A DNA stretch of 64,000 nucleotides, taken from a marine group bacterium Sva0996 bin134. GTDB lineage: Bacteria > Actinomycetota > Acidimicrobiia > Acidimicrobiales > Bin134. Shown in pieces: positions 36,690 through 46,660 of this stretch (its first letter is position 1; each line of letters starts with the position of its first letter). Where the stretch lies: contig MPNQ01000001.1 of the NCBI GenBank assembly GCA_002239105.1, forward strand, positions 205,318-269,317, given 5' to 3'. The notes under the pieces were generated by a model. The model made no database searches and was not told the origin of the DNA. It saw only the letters and a program-made list of their open reading frames with translations. A program made the position numbers and the translations under genes.

Positions 36690-37448
36690 TCAGCCCGCTT
36701 GCTTGGCCACTGCCGCCGCGGCATCAGCCGCCGCGGCGGGGTCGAGTGAGCGGGCTAGCGTCGTCTTGGCCTCGACCGGCATCATGTCTGGTCCCAGTTC
36801 ATAGACCAGCGGCATGCCGGTGGGGATGTTCAGGGCGGCGATGGCGTCTTCGTCGATTTGGTCGAGGTGTTTGGCCAGGGCCCGCAGGCTGTTGCCGTGG
36901 GCCGAGACCAGCACTACCTGCCCGGCCCGCAGGTCGGGAATCACCGCGTCGTACCAGTAGGGCATCAGCCGCTCCACCACGTCGGCGAGGCACTCGCTAT
37001 TGGGGATTTCCCCGGGTTGAAGGTGGGCGTAGCGGGGATCGCGGTTGGGATTCCAGGGGTTGTCATCGGCGATGGGTGGCGGAGGCGTGCGGTAGCCCCG
37101 GCGCCAGGCGTTGAGCTGCGCGTCGCCGTAGCGCTGTCGGGTCTCAGACTTGTCCAACCCGGTCAGGTCGCCGTAGTGGCGCTCGTTCAAACGCCAATCC
37201 TGCTTCATCGGCACCTCGGAGCGGCCCATCTCGGCGAGGGCCAACTCGGCGGTGCGGATGGCCCGGGTCTGAAGCGATGTGTGTACGACGTCGGGAGCGA
37301 GCCCGGCCTCGGCCAGCGCCTTCCCCCCAGCCCGGGCCTCGGCTTCGCCTCGTGGCGTCAGATCGCAGTCGTACCAGCCGGTGAACTGGTTGGAGGCATT
37401 CCACAGGCTTTGTCCGTGGCGGAGCAGAATCAGCAAGGCGGGGTCCAC
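36690..37448 (-). CDS. gpmA: 2,3-bisphosphoglycerate-dependent phosphoglycerate mutase
   Basis: A 252-residue dPGM-type mutase interconverting 3- and 2-phosphoglycerate in glycolysis. The phospho-histidine is in [12 protein letters not shown] (H11), the substrate loop is [13 protein letters not shown] and the second catalytic histidine is in [13 protein letters not shown]. Length and layout are those of actinobacterial GpmA, including the Ala-rich C-terminal tail. It is a stand-alone gene, convergent with amt and divergent from dnaK. Confidence 0.95.
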   Translation of the reverse strand: MDPALLILLRHGQSLWNASNQFTGWYDCDLTPRGEAEARAGGKALAEAGLAPDVVHTSLQTRAIRTAELALAEMGRSEVPMKQDWRLNERHYGDLTGLDKSETRQRYGDAQLNAWRRGYRTPPPPIADDNPWNPNRDPRYAHLQPGEIPNSECLADVVERLMPYWYDAVIPDLRAGQVVLVSAHGNSLRALAKHLDQIDEDAIAALNIPTGMPLVYELGPDMMPVEAKTTLARSLDPAAAADAAAAVAKQAG

Positions 37449-37472
37449 GCCAGCCAGCGTAGCGGCCTTAAC

Positions 37473-37493
37473 CCTAAGTGAATGCCACTCAGG
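37473..37493 (+). promoter_or_regulatory. HAIR-like HspR operator upstream of dnaK
   Basis: CCTAAGT-N7-ACTCAGG, an inverted repeat of two 7-base arms with one mismatch and exactly 7 bases between, close to the HAIR consensus CTTGAGT-N7-ACTCAAG. It lies about 80 bases before the dnaK ATG and next to the probable -35 box. HspR is encoded at the end of this operon, so the loop is self-contained. Confidence 0.72.
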
Positions 37494-37495
37494 TT

Positions 37496-37524
37496 TTGGG
37501 ATGGGACGATTTCAGGGGTATCCT
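37496..37524 (+). promoter_or_regulatory. Probable dnaK promoter
   Basis: TTGGGA (37496-37501), 17 bases, TATCCT (37519-37524), both 4/6 to consensus. The HAIR operator ends two bases before the -35 box, a position where bound repressor would block polymerase. The start codon is at 37576. Confidence 0.42.
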
Positions 37525-37575
37525 GGAAGCCGTAAAACAATCCTCAAAACCAACCTGACAAGGAGTCAAAACGAT

Positions 37576-39432
37576 ATGGGAAAGGTTGTCGGCATCGATC
37601 TGGGCACCACCAATAGCGTGGTCGCAGTGCTCGAGGGTGGAGAGCCCACGGTCATCGCCAACGCAGAGGGGTCTCGGACCACACCGTCGGTGGTGGCATT
37701 CTCCAAGGAAGGAGAGGTGCTGGTGGGCGAAGTGGCCAAGCGCCAGGCCATCACCAACCCCGAGCGCACTATCCGTTCAGTCAAGCGCCATGTGGGCACC
37801 GACTGGTCAGTGGGCATTGACGGCAAGGACTACAGCAGCCAGGAAATCTCGGCTCGCGTCCTCCAGAAGCTCAAGCGAGACGCTGAGACCTATCTGGGCA
37901 CCGAGGTGAACGAAGCGGTGATCACCGTCCCGGCGTATTTCGACGACGCCCAGAGGACTGCTACCAAAGAGGCCGGAACTATCGCCGGGCTCGAGGTCTT
38001 GCGGATCATCAACGAGCCCACCGCGGCCGCTTTGGCCTACGGGCTCGACAAGGGTGACACCGACCAGACCATCTTGGTTTTCGACTTGGGCGGGGGCACC
38101 TTCGACGTGTCCGTTCTGGAGATCGGTGATGGCGTGTTCGAGGTGAAGTCAACCAGTGGCGACACCGCCCTGGGCGGCGACGACTGGGACGACCGGGTGA
38201 TCGGCTGGCTGGTGGACTCGTTCCGCAACGACCACGGGGTGGACTTGAGCAAGGACAACATGGCTATGCAGCGGCTAAAGGAAGGTGCAGAGCGGGCCAA
38301 AGTCGAGTTGTCCCAAACCCAGAGCACCAATGTGAATCTGCCGTTTATCACCGCCACCGACGCCGGGCCGCTCCACATGGACTATGAGCTGAGCCGGGCC
38401 AAGTTCCAAGATCTCACCAGCGATTTGCTGGACCGGTGTCGCAAGCCGTTTGAACAGGCCCTCTCCGATGCCAGCCTTTCGGCAGGCGATGTGGACCATG
38501 TGATCCTGGTGGGCGGCTCCACCCGGATGCCCGCGGTGGTTGACCTGGTGACTGGGATGACCGGCACTCTGCCCCATCAGGGGGTCAACCCCGACGAGGT
38601 GGTGTCGGTCGGTGCCGCAGTGCAGGCTGGCGTACTCAAGGGCGAGGTCAAAGACGTGCTGTTGTTGGACGTCACCCCGCTGTCGCTGGGAATCGAGACC
38701 AAAGGCGGCGTGATGACCCGGCTCATCGAGCGCAATACCACCATCCCCACCCGCCGCACCGAGGTGTTCACCACCGCCGACGACAACCAGCCCACGGTGG
38801 AGATCCATGTGCTCCAGGGCGAGCGGGAGATGGCCGCGTACAACAAGACGCTGGGCAAGTTCCAGCTGGTTGACCTGCCGCCTGCGCCCCGGGGAGTACC
38901 CCAAATCGAGGTCACCTTTGATATCGATGCCAACGGCATCGTTCATGTGTCGGCCAAAGACCGGGCCACCGAAAAAGAGCAGTCCATAACCATCACCGGG
39001 CAGACTTCTCTGGACAAGAACACCATCGACCAGATGGTCTCTGATGCCGAGGCCCACGCCGCCGAGGATGCTCGCCGCCGGGAGGAGGCCGAGGCCCTCA
39101 ACAACGCCGACAGCCTCGTGTACCAAGTGGAGAAGCTGCTGGCCGATGCCGGCGACTCCGTGGACGCCGGTAGCCGCTCCGAGGCTGAGGCCAAACTGGC
39201 CGAACTGAAGTCGGCCATCGACGAGAAGGACTTGGATCACATTCGCTCAGCCACTGAGGCGCTGTCGGCCATTAGCCAGCAGATCGGCGCAGCCATGTAC
39301 GAGCACGCTGCGTCGGCAGCCGGGGAAGCGCCGGGAGACTTCACCGTCGACGATTCTGAGGGTGCCTCGGCTGATGACGACGACATTGTGGATGCCGAAA
39401 TCGTCGAAGACGACGACGGAGATTCCCGGTGA
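37576..39432 (+). CDS. dnaK: Hsp70 chaperone DnaK
   Basis: A 618-residue Hsp70. The N-terminus [19 protein letters not shown] is the ATPase phosphate-1 motif; [15 protein letters not shown] phosphate-2 ([17 protein letters not shown]) and [13 protein letters not shown] follow. The substrate domain includes [13 protein letters not shown], and the acidic C-terminus ends in [18 protein letters not shown] 37576 has AAGGAG ten bases upstream; the in-frame extension to 37279 crosses the operator and is rejected. First gene of dnaK-grpE-dnaJ-hspR, ending in GTGA with grpE. Confidence 0.98.
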   Translation: MGKVVGIDLGTTNSVVAVLEGGEPTVIANAEGSRTTPSVVAFSKEGEVLVGEVAKRQAITNPERTIRSVKRHVGTDWSVGIDGKDYSSQEISARVLQKLKRDAETYLGTEVNEAVITVPAYFDDAQRTATKEAGTIAGLEVLRIINEPTAAALAYGLDKGDTDQTILVFDLGGGTFDVSVLEIGDGVFEVKSTSGDTALGGDDWDDRVIGWLVDSFRNDHGVDLSKDNMAMQRLKEGAERAKVELSQTQSTNVNLPFITATDAGPLHMDYELSRAKFQDLTSDLLDRCRKPFEQALSDASLSAGDVDHVILVGGSTRMPAVVDLVTGMTGTLPHQGVNPDEVVSVGAAVQAGVLKGEVKDVLLLDVTPLSLGIETKGGVMTRLIERNTTIPTRRTEVFTTADDNQPTVEIHVLQGEREMAAYNKTLGKFQLVDLPPAPRGVPQIEVTFDIDANGIVHVSAKDRATEKEQSITITGQTSLDKNTIDQMVSDAEAHAAEDARRREEAEALNNADSLVYQVEKLLADAGDSVDAGSRSEAEAKLAELKSAIDEKDLDHIRSATEALSAISQQIGAAMYEHAASAAGEAPGDFTVDDSEGASADDDDIVDAEIVEDDDGDSR

Positions 39433-39989
39433 GCGAGGAGCCCGCGGCCAATCTGGCCAAAGAGGAACTGGACGACAACCAGGTTGAGGGTATTGCCAAG
39501 CCAGGAGTCGATGAGCTGGCCGAAGAGCAGGCCGAATCCGCTGGCGATGGAGACGCCGGTCCAGAGGAACCGCAGCCGTCAATCGAAGAACTATTGACCC
39601 AGCGGGATGGCTACCTCAGCGACCTCCAGAGGGTGACGGCCGAATTCGCCAACTATCGGCGCAAGGCGGCCGAGCGCCAACAGGAGAATGTAACCGTGGC
39701 CGCGGCGGGCATAGTGCAGAAAATGCTGCCGGTGCTGGATGCCTGCGATGCCGCGGTGGCCCAGGGGGCCGAAGACGTCGTCCCTATAAGAGACGCTCTG
39801 TTCGGTGCTCTAGAGAAGGAGGGCCTGGCCAAACTGGACGATCCCGGCGCGCCGTTCGACCCCAACTGCCACGAAGCAGTGATTCACGAGCCGGGTGAAG
39901 GGGAGGCGGTGATCGCCGAGGTGTTGCGGGCTGGCTACCAGTTGAACAGCCGGGTGTTGCGGCCCGCCATGGTGAAGGTCCGGGGGTAG
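39429..39989 (+). CDS. grpE: Nucleotide exchange factor GrpE
   Basis: A 186-residue GrpE that releases ADP from DnaK. An acidic N-terminal region (about 1-60) precedes the coiled coil ([20 protein letters not shown]) and the beta domain ([19 protein letters not shown], then [16 protein letters not shown]). It starts with GTG in a GTGA overlap with dnaK, so the pair is translationally coupled. Confidence 0.96.
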   Translation: MSEEPAANLAKEELDDNQVEGIAKPGVDELAEEQAESAGDGDAGPEEPQPSIEELLTQRDGYLSDLQRVTAEFANYRRKAAERQQENVTVAAAGIVQKMLPVLDACDAAVAQGAEDVVPIRDALFGALEKEGLAKLDDPGAPFDPNCHEAVIHEPGEGEAVIAEVLRAGYQLNSRVLRPAMVKVRG

Positions 39990-40005
39990 GGGGTAGCTCG
40001 GAGTC

Positions 40006-40905
40006 ATGGACGTAAAGCGGGAATGGCTGGAGACCGACTACTACAAGGTGCTCGGTGTCTCTTCGTCCGCGTCCGACAAGGAGATCACCAAGTCGTATCG
40101 CAAGCTGGCTCGCAACCTGCACCCCGATGCCAACCCGGGCGACACCAAGGCCGAGGAGCAGTTCAAGGAAGTGTCGGCGGCCTACGACGTGCTGGGCGAC
40201 GGCGAACGCCGGGCCCAGTACGACCAAGTGCGCCACATGGGGCCCATGAATTTCCAGGCTGGGCCGGGCGGCTTCACCATGGAAGGCGACATGGCCGACT
40301 TCGTCTCGACATTCATGGGCGGCGGCCGCTTCGGCCGCGGCGGCCATCCATTCAGCGGTCAGACCCGTCCGGTGCGGGGGCACGATCTCAGTGCCCATCT
40401 GACCCTGGAATTCGACGAGGCCGTGCAAGGGGTGACCACCGATGTCCGGCTGAGCGGTGAGACCGCCCTAGCAGGCCGCTCCATTTCGGTTCGGATTCCC
40501 GCCGGCGTGGCCAACGGCCAGAAAATCAAGTTGGCCGGCAAGGGGGAGCCAGGGGCAAATGGCGGCCCCCCCGGCGACTTGTATGTGATGGTCGATGTCA
40601 AGGCCCACCCCGTGTTCGGTCGTCAGGGCAAGAACCTCACCGTCACCGTGACGGTTACGTTCGCCCAAGCCACGCTGGGGGCAGAGATCTCCGTGCCCAC
40701 CTTCGAGGGCGACCCGGTGAAGCTGCGCCTGCCTCCCGGGAGCCAGCCCGACCAGGTTCTGCGGGTGCGAGGCCGGGGGGTGAAGACCGGCAAGGGCACC
40801 GGCGACCTGCTTGTGAAAGTAGCTCTGGAAGTGCCCACCGAATTGAACGACGAGCAGCGGCGTGCACTCGAAGCGTTCGACAAGTCGATGGAGGCGAGAC
40901 CATGA
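40006..40905 (+). CDS. dnaJ: DnaJ-family co-chaperone lacking the zinc-finger domain
   Basis: A 299-residue J-protein. The J domain (about 9-75) has the HPD motif in LARNLHPDANPGD; a Gly/Phe-rich part follows (FGRGGHPFSGQ), then the two C-terminal substrate domains (VRIPAGVANGQKIKLAGKGE; GDLYVMVDVKAHPVFGR). There are no CxxCxGxG repeats, so it is CbpA/DnaJ-type-II in layout, although it holds the position of the zinc-finger DnaJ1 in typical hspR operons. It begins 16 bases after grpE and overlaps hspR by ATGA. Confidence 0.93.
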   Translation: MDVKREWLETDYYKVLGVSSSASDKEITKSYRKLARNLHPDANPGDTKAEEQFKEVSAAYDVLGDGERRAQYDQVRHMGPMNFQAGPGGFTMEGDMADFVSTFMGGGRFGRGGHPFSGQTRPVRGHDLSAHLTLEFDEAVQGVTTDVRLSGETALAGRSISVRIPAGVANGQKIKLAGKGEPGANGGPPGDLYVMVDVKAHPVFGRQGKNLTVTVTVTFAQATLGAEISVPTFEGDPVKLRLPPGSQPDQVLRVRGRGVKTGKGTGDLLVKVALEVPTELNDEQRRALEAFDKSMEARP

Positions 40906-41234
40906 TCGACCCCCGAGGCCGCGATCGGGCGGTGTATGTCATCTCGGTGGCTGCCGAGCTGGCCGGCATCCATCCCCAGACCCTGCGTATCTACGACCGC
41001 CGGGGTCTGGTCCAACCGGCCCGCACTGGCGGGGGGAGTCGGCGCTACAGCGACGCCGACATCGAAAAGCTCCGCCGGGTGCACGAGCTCACCAGTGAGG
41101 GCATGAACCTCGACGGCGTGGTACGGGTGCTGGCCCTTGAGGCCGAGGTCGCTCGGCTCAAGGCCCAAGTGGCGAGCCTTGCCCGGGAGCTTGAGTCGAA
41201 GCGGGCCGACATAGTTTTGTATCGCAGGAGTTAG
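40902..41234 (+). CDS. hspR: Heat-shock repressor HspR (MerR family)
   Basis: A 110-residue MerR-family protein. The winged helix-turn-helix reads VAAELAGIHPQTLRIYDRRG followed by LVQPARTGGGSRRYSDADIE; a coiled coil follows (ALEAEVARLKAQVASLAREL). Terminal position in the dnaK operon and the HAIR-like element at 37473 identify it as HspR, which represses this operon with DnaK as co-repressor in the studied actinobacteria. Confidence 0.93.
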   Translation: MIDPRGRDRAVYVISVAAELAGIHPQTLRIYDRRGLVQPARTGGGSRRYSDADIEKLRRVHELTSEGMNLDGVVRVLALEAEVARLKAQVASLARELESKRADIVLYRRS

Positions 41235-41297
41235 GTCGAAGAAGTTAACCCGCAACTAGTACAGTCCGACTCTGGCACTTCTGAGTTTGCCGCTTCA

Positions 41298-42578
41298 GTG
41301 ACCGTGACTCCGACACTCGCCCCCGACCTCTCCGACCTCTTGGTGGCCTACCAAGCCGTAAGGTCCTACACCGACGCGCTTGCCGGCCCTTTGAGCAACG
41401 AGGATCAGTGCATCCAATCGATGCCCGATGTCAGCCCCACCAAATGGCACCGGGCCCACGTCACCTGGTTCTTTGAGACTTTCCTGCTCAAGCCTCGCCT
41501 GGACGGCTATAGCGAGTATCACCCGGCGTTCGGCTATCTGTTCAACTCGTATTACGAGGCGGTTGGGCAGCGACACCCCCGGCCCGAGCGGGGCAATCTC
41601 TCCCGACCTTCATGCGAAGAGGTCGCTGCCTACCGGTCCCACGTGGATCGGGCCATGGCCGATTTGCTGTCCCGTCCGCTGGATGGACCCACCGCCGAGC
41701 TGGTCACCCTGGGTCTCCACCATGAACAGCAGCATCAGGAGTTGCTGCTCATGGATATCAAGCATGTGCTGTCGACCAACCAGGCGCTGTGGCCCGCTTA
41801 CAACAAACTTTCCTCTTCGCCCGCCGGCGGGTCAGCCAACGGTCAGCAACCGGACGGTTGGGCCAATTTTGGCGGCGGGGAGGTGTGGGTAGGCCACGAT
41901 GGCGACGATTTCGCCTTCGACAACGAGAGCCCCCGCCACCGTGTCATTTTGCCCTCATATCAGCTAGCCGATCGGTTGGTGACCTGCGGCCAGTGGCTGG
42001 AGTTTATGGCCGACGGCGGCTATGACACCCCCACGCTGTGGCTGTCGGACGGCTGGTACCAGCGGCTGGAGAATCAATGGGAGGCGCCCTCCTACTGGGA
42101 TCTCAACCCCGACGAAGGCTGGCGGGTGTTTGCTCTTCATGGGCTTCAACCGCTGTCTCCCGATGAGCCGGTGTGCCATCTGTCGTACTACGAGGCCGAT
42201 GCCTTCGCCCGCTGGGCCGGTGCCCGGCTTCCCACCGAAGTTGAGTGGGAGCACGCCGCCGAGGGGGAGGAGCCGGAAGGCAACTTAGGAGAAGGGGGCC
42301 GGCTGCACCCCGCCCCCGCCCCACCGGGCGGCGGCATGCGCCAGCTCTACGGGAACGTGTGGGAGTGGACATCTAGCCCCTATGGCCCCTATCCCGGTTT
42401 CCGCCCCGCGTCTGGCGCGGTGGGGGAGTACAACGGCAAGTTCATGGTCAACCAGTTCGTGCTCCGGGGCGGGGCTTGTGTTACGCCGCCCGGGCATATC
42501 CGGGCCACCTACCGCAACTTCTTCCACCCCCACACGCGCTGGCACTTCTCCGGGGTGCGCTTGGCCCGAGACGCATGA
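41298..42578 (+). CDS. egtB: Ergothioneine biosynthesis sulfoxide synthase EgtB
   Basis: A 426-residue non-haem iron enzyme that joins trimethylhistidine to a thiol donor (gamma-glutamylcysteine or cysteine) with oxygen. The N-terminal DinB-like domain carries metal-site histidines in TKWHRAHVTWFFE and LHHEQQHQELLLMD; the C-terminal FGE-type domain includes ARLPTEVEWEHAA and GNVWEWTSSPY, ending GVRLARDA. Starts with GTG 63 bases after hspR and ends in ATGA with egtD. Confidence 0.93.
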   Translation: MTVTPTLAPDLSDLLVAYQAVRSYTDALAGPLSNEDQCIQSMPDVSPTKWHRAHVTWFFETFLLKPRLDGYSEYHPAFGYLFNSYYEAVGQRHPRPERGNLSRPSCEEVAAYRSHVDRAMADLLSRPLDGPTAELVTLGLHHEQQHQELLLMDIKHVLSTNQALWPAYNKLSSSPAGGSANGQQPDGWANFGGGEVWVGHDGDDFAFDNESPRHRVILPSYQLADRLVTCGQWLEFMADGGYDTPTLWLSDGWYQRLENQWEAPSYWDLNPDEGWRVFALHGLQPLSPDEPVCHLSYYEADAFARWAGARLPTEVEWEHAAEGEEPEGNLGEGGRLHPAPAPPGGGMRQLYGNVWEWTSSPYGPYPGFRPASGAVGEYNGKFMVNQFVLRGGACVTPPGHIRATYRNFFHPHTRWHFSGVRLARDA

Positions 42579-43552
42579 TGATCGAGCCGGTAGTCGACAT
42601 CCACTTGGATGGCGCCTGGATCGACCAAGCGCTTCGGGAAGATGTGGCCCAGGGGCTCACAAACCAGCCCAAGGAACTGCCCCCGAAGTGGTTCTACGAT
42701 GACCGGGGCAGCGAGCTGTTCGACCAGATCACCCGCCTGCCCGAGTACTACCCCACTCGACGGGAGCGGGAGATCCTCGAGCGCGAGGTGGACGTTATCG
42801 CCGAGCGGTCGGGGGCCGACACCGTTGTGGAGTTGGGCTCAGGCACCTCGGAGAAGACCCGGATCGTTCTGGATGCCCTGGCCGCCACGGGATGGCTTCG
42901 CCGCTACGTGCCGTTCGACAACAGCGAGGCCACGCTCCGAACTGCGGCCGCCGAGTTGGCTGAGGCGTATAAGGGACTGGCTGTCCACGGTGTGGTTGGC
43001 GACTTCGAGCACCACTTGAGCCACATCCCCGAAGGTGGCTGCCGCCTCATGATGCTGCTGGGCGGCACGATCGGGAACTTCCCCCCAGCAGCCCGCAAGG
43101 ACTTTCTGGCCGCCGTGGCCGATGCCATGGTGCCAGGAGACACATTCCTTTTGGGTTTCGACCTGGTGAAAGAGCACGATCGGCTGATCGCCGCCTACGA
43201 CGATCCCGATGGAGTGACTGCCGAGTTCAACCGAAACGTGTTGTCGGTGATCAACCGTCGCCTCGACGCCGACTTTGATCTCGACCAGTTCGAGCACGAG
43301 GCCCGTTTCGATTCCGACCAGGAATGGATCGAAATGTGGCTTCGGTCGTCCCGCCCCCAGCGGGTGACCATAGGAGGGCTGGGCATGACGGTGGACTTCG
43401 ACCGGGACGAGCGGATGCGCACCGAGATCAGTGCCAAGTTCCGACCGGAGAACATCGGTCCTGAGTTGGCTTCCGTCGGCTTGGCCATGGAGCGCCTATG
43501 GACCGACGCCCGGGAGGACTACGCCCTGACCCTGTCTCGAATGGTGGGATGA
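42575..43552 (+). CDS. egtD: L-histidine N-alpha-trimethyltransferase EgtD
   Basis: A 325-residue SAM-dependent methyltransferase making hercynine from histidine. The SAM site is VVELGSGTSEKTRIVLDAL, preceded by PPKWFYDDRGSELFDQIT and YYPTRREREIL and followed by LLGGTIGNFPP and ITGNFPP-type loops. I use the ATG at 42575 that overlaps the egtB stop. Genes egtA, egtC and egtE are not in the window, so the thiol donor and C-S lyase come from elsewhere or cysteine is used directly. Confidence 0.94.
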   Translation: MMIEPVVDIHLDGAWIDQALREDVAQGLTNQPKELPPKWFYDDRGSELFDQITRLPEYYPTRREREILEREVDVIAERSGADTVVELGSGTSEKTRIVLDALAATGWLRRYVPFDNSEATLRTAAAELAEAYKGLAVHGVVGDFEHHLSHIPEGGCRLMMLLGGTIGNFPPAARKDFLAAVADAMVPGDTFLLGFDLVKEHDRLIAAYDDPDGVTAEFNRNVLSVINRRLDADFDLDQFEHEARFDSDQEWIEMWLRSSRPQRVTIGGLGMTVDFDRDERMRTEISAKFRPENIGPELASVGLAMERLWTDAREDYALTLSRMVG

Positions 43553-43579
43553 CGCTGCTTCTGCTGAGTTGGATTTAAT

Positions 43580-43596
43580 GCTGGTCAACCACCAGC
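43580..43596 (+). terminator. Small hairpin after egtD (possible terminator or attenuator)
   Basis: GCTGGT-CAACC-ACCAGC, a perfect 6-base stem with 5-base loop in the 92-base gap between egtD and purA. There is no T-run after it, so intrinsic termination is doubtful. Confidence 0.25.
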
Positions 43597-43644
43597 GTGG
43601 CGCGAGTAGGGTCTGCCTGTAAGCCACGCTGATGGAGTAGGCCT

Positions 43645-44931
43645 TTGCCAGCAACAGTGGTCGTTGGGACGCAATGGGGTGACGAGGGCAAGGGCAAGTT
43701 CACCGACCTCCTCTCCCGTGAAATGGACATGGTGGTGCGCTATCAGGGCGGCCACAATGCGGGCCACACCCTCGTGGTGGACGGCGAGACCTTCAAGCTC
43801 CAGTTGGTTCCCAGTGGCGTCCTCTATCCCCATGTGACTCCGGTAATCGGCAACGGCGTTGTGATCGATCCCAGGGTGCTGATCGACGAGATGGACCGAC
43901 TGGCCGAGGCGGGAGTCGATTGCGGGCGGCTACAGGTCAGCGGCAACGCCCACCTCATCTTCCCCTACCACCAGGCTCTAGACGTGGTGGCCGAGCGGCA
44001 CCTGGGGCGCAACAAGTTGGGTACCACCAAGCGGGGTATCGGCCCGGCCTACGCCGACAAGGCGGCCCGAGTGGGGCTGCGGGTGCAGGATCTGCTCGAC
44101 CCCAAGATCTTCCGGGAGAAGCTCGGCGTGGTGCTGCACGAGAAGAACCCCCTGCTGGCCAAGGTGTACAACCGTCTCCCCTTCGATCTCGAAAGCCTGG
44201 CCGACCAGTACCTGGAGGAGTGCCGTCCCCGCCTGGAGCCGCACATTGCCGACACCGTGGGATTGCTCCACGACGCTTTGGAGGCCGGCAAGAACCTGCT
44301 GTTCGAAGGGGCTCAGGCCATGTTTCTGGATCTCGACCACGGCACCTATCCGTTTGTCACGTCCTCCAACCCGGTTGCCGGCGGGGTCTGCGTCGGGGCC
44401 GGCATCGGCCCCCGCCACGTCGACCGAGTCATCGGGGTGACCAAGGCATATATCAGCCGGGTGGGTTCGGGTCCGTTCCCCAGCGAGCTGACCGACGACA
44501 TTGGCGATCACCTGGTGGACGTTGGTCGCGAGTACGGCACCAACACCAAGCGCCGCCGTCGCTGTGGCTGGCTCGACACGGTGATGCTCCGCCAAGCGGT
44601 GCGGGTGAACTCTCTTTCGGACCTGGCCATCACCAAGCTCGACGTGTTGGACGCTCTTGATCCGATCAAGGTCTGCGTGGCCTACGAGGTGGACGGGGAG
44701 CGTCGCAGCTCGATGCCCTATCACCAGTCGGAGATTCATCGGGCGGTGCCGATTTACGAGGAGTTGCCCGGTTGGGGCACCGACCTGAGCGGTGTCAGCG
44801 AACGTTCAGAACTGCCTCGTGAAGCTGAGGACTATCTGTGCTTCATCGAGGAGCAGGCCGGCGTGCCCGCGACTCTGGTAGGCGTGGGTCCGGGACGGGA
44901 TCAGTTCATCACCTTCAGCGCGATCCCATGA
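43645..44931 (+). CDS. purA: Adenylosuccinate synthetase
   Basis: A 428-residue enzyme converting IMP and aspartate to adenylosuccinate with GTP. The N-terminal P-loop is [19 protein letters not shown], followed by the conserved [11 protein letters not shown] and later [14 protein letters not shown] and [15 protein letters not shown]. It begins with TTG (GGAG nine bases upstream), which is the only start near the conserved end. It opens the purine cluster and ends in ATGA with purD. Confidence 0.96.
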   Translation: MPATVVVGTQWGDEGKGKFTDLLSREMDMVVRYQGGHNAGHTLVVDGETFKLQLVPSGVLYPHVTPVIGNGVVIDPRVLIDEMDRLAEAGVDCGRLQVSGNAHLIFPYHQALDVVAERHLGRNKLGTTKRGIGPAYADKAARVGLRVQDLLDPKIFREKLGVVLHEKNPLLAKVYNRLPFDLESLADQYLEECRPRLEPHIADTVGLLHDALEAGKNLLFEGAQAMFLDLDHGTYPFVTSSNPVAGGVCVGAGIGPRHVDRVIGVTKAYISRVGSGPFPSELTDDIGDHLVDVGREYGTNTKRRRRCGWLDTVMLRQAVRVNSLSDLAITKLDVLDALDPIKVCVAYEVDGERRSSMPYHQSEIHRAVPIYEELPGWGTDLSGVSERSELPREAEDYLCFIEEQAGVPATLVGVGPGRDQFITFSAIP

Positions 44932-46199
44932 GGGTCTGCGTCGTCGGCAGCGGCGGGAGAGAGCATGCGCTCGCCCATGTGCTCGCCCGGTCGTGCGACG
45001 TGGTGGTCACCCCCGGCAATCCCGGCATCCCCGGTTCGACCCCGGCCCCGGCTACCGAGGTCGACGCTGACCTCTTTGTGATCGGCCCGGAGGTCCCCCT
45101 GGTCGACGGGTTGGCTGACAAACTGCGGGCGGCGGGGCGGCTGGTGTTCGGCCCCGGTGCCGACGGAGCCCGTTTGGAGGGATCCAAGGCATGGATGAAG
45201 GATCTGCTGTTGGCCGCAGAGGTGCCCACCGCGGGCCATGGTTCGTTCACCGACCTGGACGAGGCTCTCCGGTTCTTGGGCACCATGAGCGACCTGTTCG
45301 TGATCAAGACCGACGGACTGGCCGCGGGCAAGGGAGTGCTGGTCACCGAGGACCGGGCTGAGGCAGAGGACGCGGTACGGGCCTATCTGTCGGGGGAGGC
45401 CTTCGGGGACGCCGGCCGCCGGGTGGTGATCGAGGAGGGCCTCACCGGACCCGAGCTGTCGGTGCTGGCGGTATGCGATGGCCGCCATGCCATGCCGCTG
45501 GCCCCGGCCCAGGATTTCAAGCGCATTGGCGAAGGCGACGTCGGTCCCAACACCGGTGGCATGGGGGCTTATTCCCCGGTCCCGGTGGCCGGTGCCGATG
45601 TTGTGGATGAGGTGATGGAGCGGGCAGTGCTGCCCACGCTGGCCGCGCTTCAACGGAGGGGCATCGACTATCGGGGCGTGCTGTATGCCGGGCTGATGCT
45701 CACCCCCCAGGGGCTGAAGGTTCTGGAGTACAACGTGCGCTTCGGCGACCCCGAGGCCCAGGTGGTGTTGCCCCGGCTGCGGTCGGATTTGGCCGACCTG
45801 CTGGCCGGAGCAGCGGCCGGTGCGCTGGCCGCCGCCCCGGAGTATGGCGACGACGCCGCGGTGACAGTGGTGTGCGCCTCCGAGGGGTATCCCGCCTCCC
45901 CTCGCACCGGCGATCTCATCACTGGCATAGAAACAGCCAACGCGGAAGCGGGAGTCACCGTCTTCTGCGCCGGGGTCTCGTCGGCCCCTCCAGGCAGTGG
46001 CGGTGTTGTTTCCCCTGGTCAAAACAACCAGGGCTTAGAGACCGCAGGAGGCCGGGTGCTGAATATAACTGGGCAGGGACCCGACTTGGCCACTGCCCGA
46101 GACCGGGCTTACGCCGGGGTCACCCACATTGATTGGCCGGGCCGCTACGTTCGCTTTGACATCGCCGCCAAGGCAGTGGAAAGCGTATCTACGGGGTAG
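44928..46199 (+). CDS. purD: Phosphoribosylamine-glycine ligase
   Basis: A 423-residue ATP-grasp ligase forming GAR. Start [22 protein letters not shown]-grasp signals include [15 protein letters not shown] and [13 protein letters not shown], then [13 protein letters not shown] and [16 protein letters not shown]. About residues 360-400 include a Gly/Ser loop ([16 protein letters not shown]) that is longer than usual. Overlaps purA by four bases and is 5 bases before purE. Confidence 0.95.
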   Translation: MRVCVVGSGGREHALAHVLARSCDVVVTPGNPGIPGSTPAPATEVDADLFVIGPEVPLVDGLADKLRAAGRLVFGPGADGARLEGSKAWMKDLLLAAEVPTAGHGSFTDLDEALRFLGTMSDLFVIKTDGLAAGKGVLVTEDRAEAEDAVRAYLSGEAFGDAGRRVVIEEGLTGPELSVLAVCDGRHAMPLAPAQDFKRIGEGDVGPNTGGMGAYSPVPVAGADVVDEVMERAVLPTLAALQRRGIDYRGVLYAGLMLTPQGLKVLEYNVRFGDPEAQVVLPRLRSDLADLLAGAAAGALAAAPEYGDDAAVTVVCASEGYPASPRTGDLITGIETANAEAGVTVFCAGVSSAPPGSGGVVSPGQNNQGLETAGGRVLNITGQGPDLATARDRAYAGVTHIDWPGRYVRFDIAAKAVESVSTG

Positions 46200-46204
46200 G
46201 GGAG

Positions 46205-46660
46205 ATGAGCTTGAGAGTCGCCGTAATCATGGGATCTTCCAGCGACGAGGACACCATGTCCCCGGCCCGCACCACGCTGGAGCAGTTCGGGGTGGAGTGC
46301 CATTGGGAGGTCATGTCGGCCCATCGCACGCCCGAGAAGGTGCGCCAGTTTGTGTCGGGCGCCCGCGACGCCGGGTTCGGGGCCATCATCTGCGGTGCGG
46401 GCATGGCTGCCCACTTGGCCGGTGCGGCCGCGGCCCAAACCACCTTGCCGGTGATTGGGGTTCCCCTAGCTGGCGGAGCGCTGAATGGGGTGGACTCTCT
46501 TTACTCCACCGTGCAGATGCCCAAGGGGATCCCGGTGGCCACCGTGGCCATTAATGGCGCCATGAATGCGGCGTTGTTGGCCATCCAGATATTGGCCGTG
46601 TCCGACGCGGGTCTAGCTGAGAGGCTGGCCGCCCATCGCGCTGAGATGGCCGGTGCCTGA
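46205..46660 (+). CDS. purE: N5-carboxyaminoimidazole ribonucleotide mutase (class I PurE)
   Basis: A 151-residue PurE. Signatures are VAVIMGSSSDEDTM, SAHRTPEKV with the catalytic histidine, and GAGMAAHLAG. Class I PurE needs PurK upstream in the pathway; no purK lies in the window. It overlaps purB by eight bases. Confidence 0.95.
   Translation: MSLRVAVIMGSSSDEDTMSPARTTLEQFGVECHWEVMSAHRTPEKVRQFVSGARDAGFGAIICGAGMAAHLAGAAAAQTTLPVIGVPLAGGALNGVDSLYSTVQMPKGIPVATVAINGAMNAALLAIQILAVSDAGLAERLAAHRAEMAGA

Noticed and set aside
43580..43596. Intrinsic terminator after egtD as a firm call.
   Set aside because: The stem is only six pairs and lacks a T tract, so it is listed with low confidence only.
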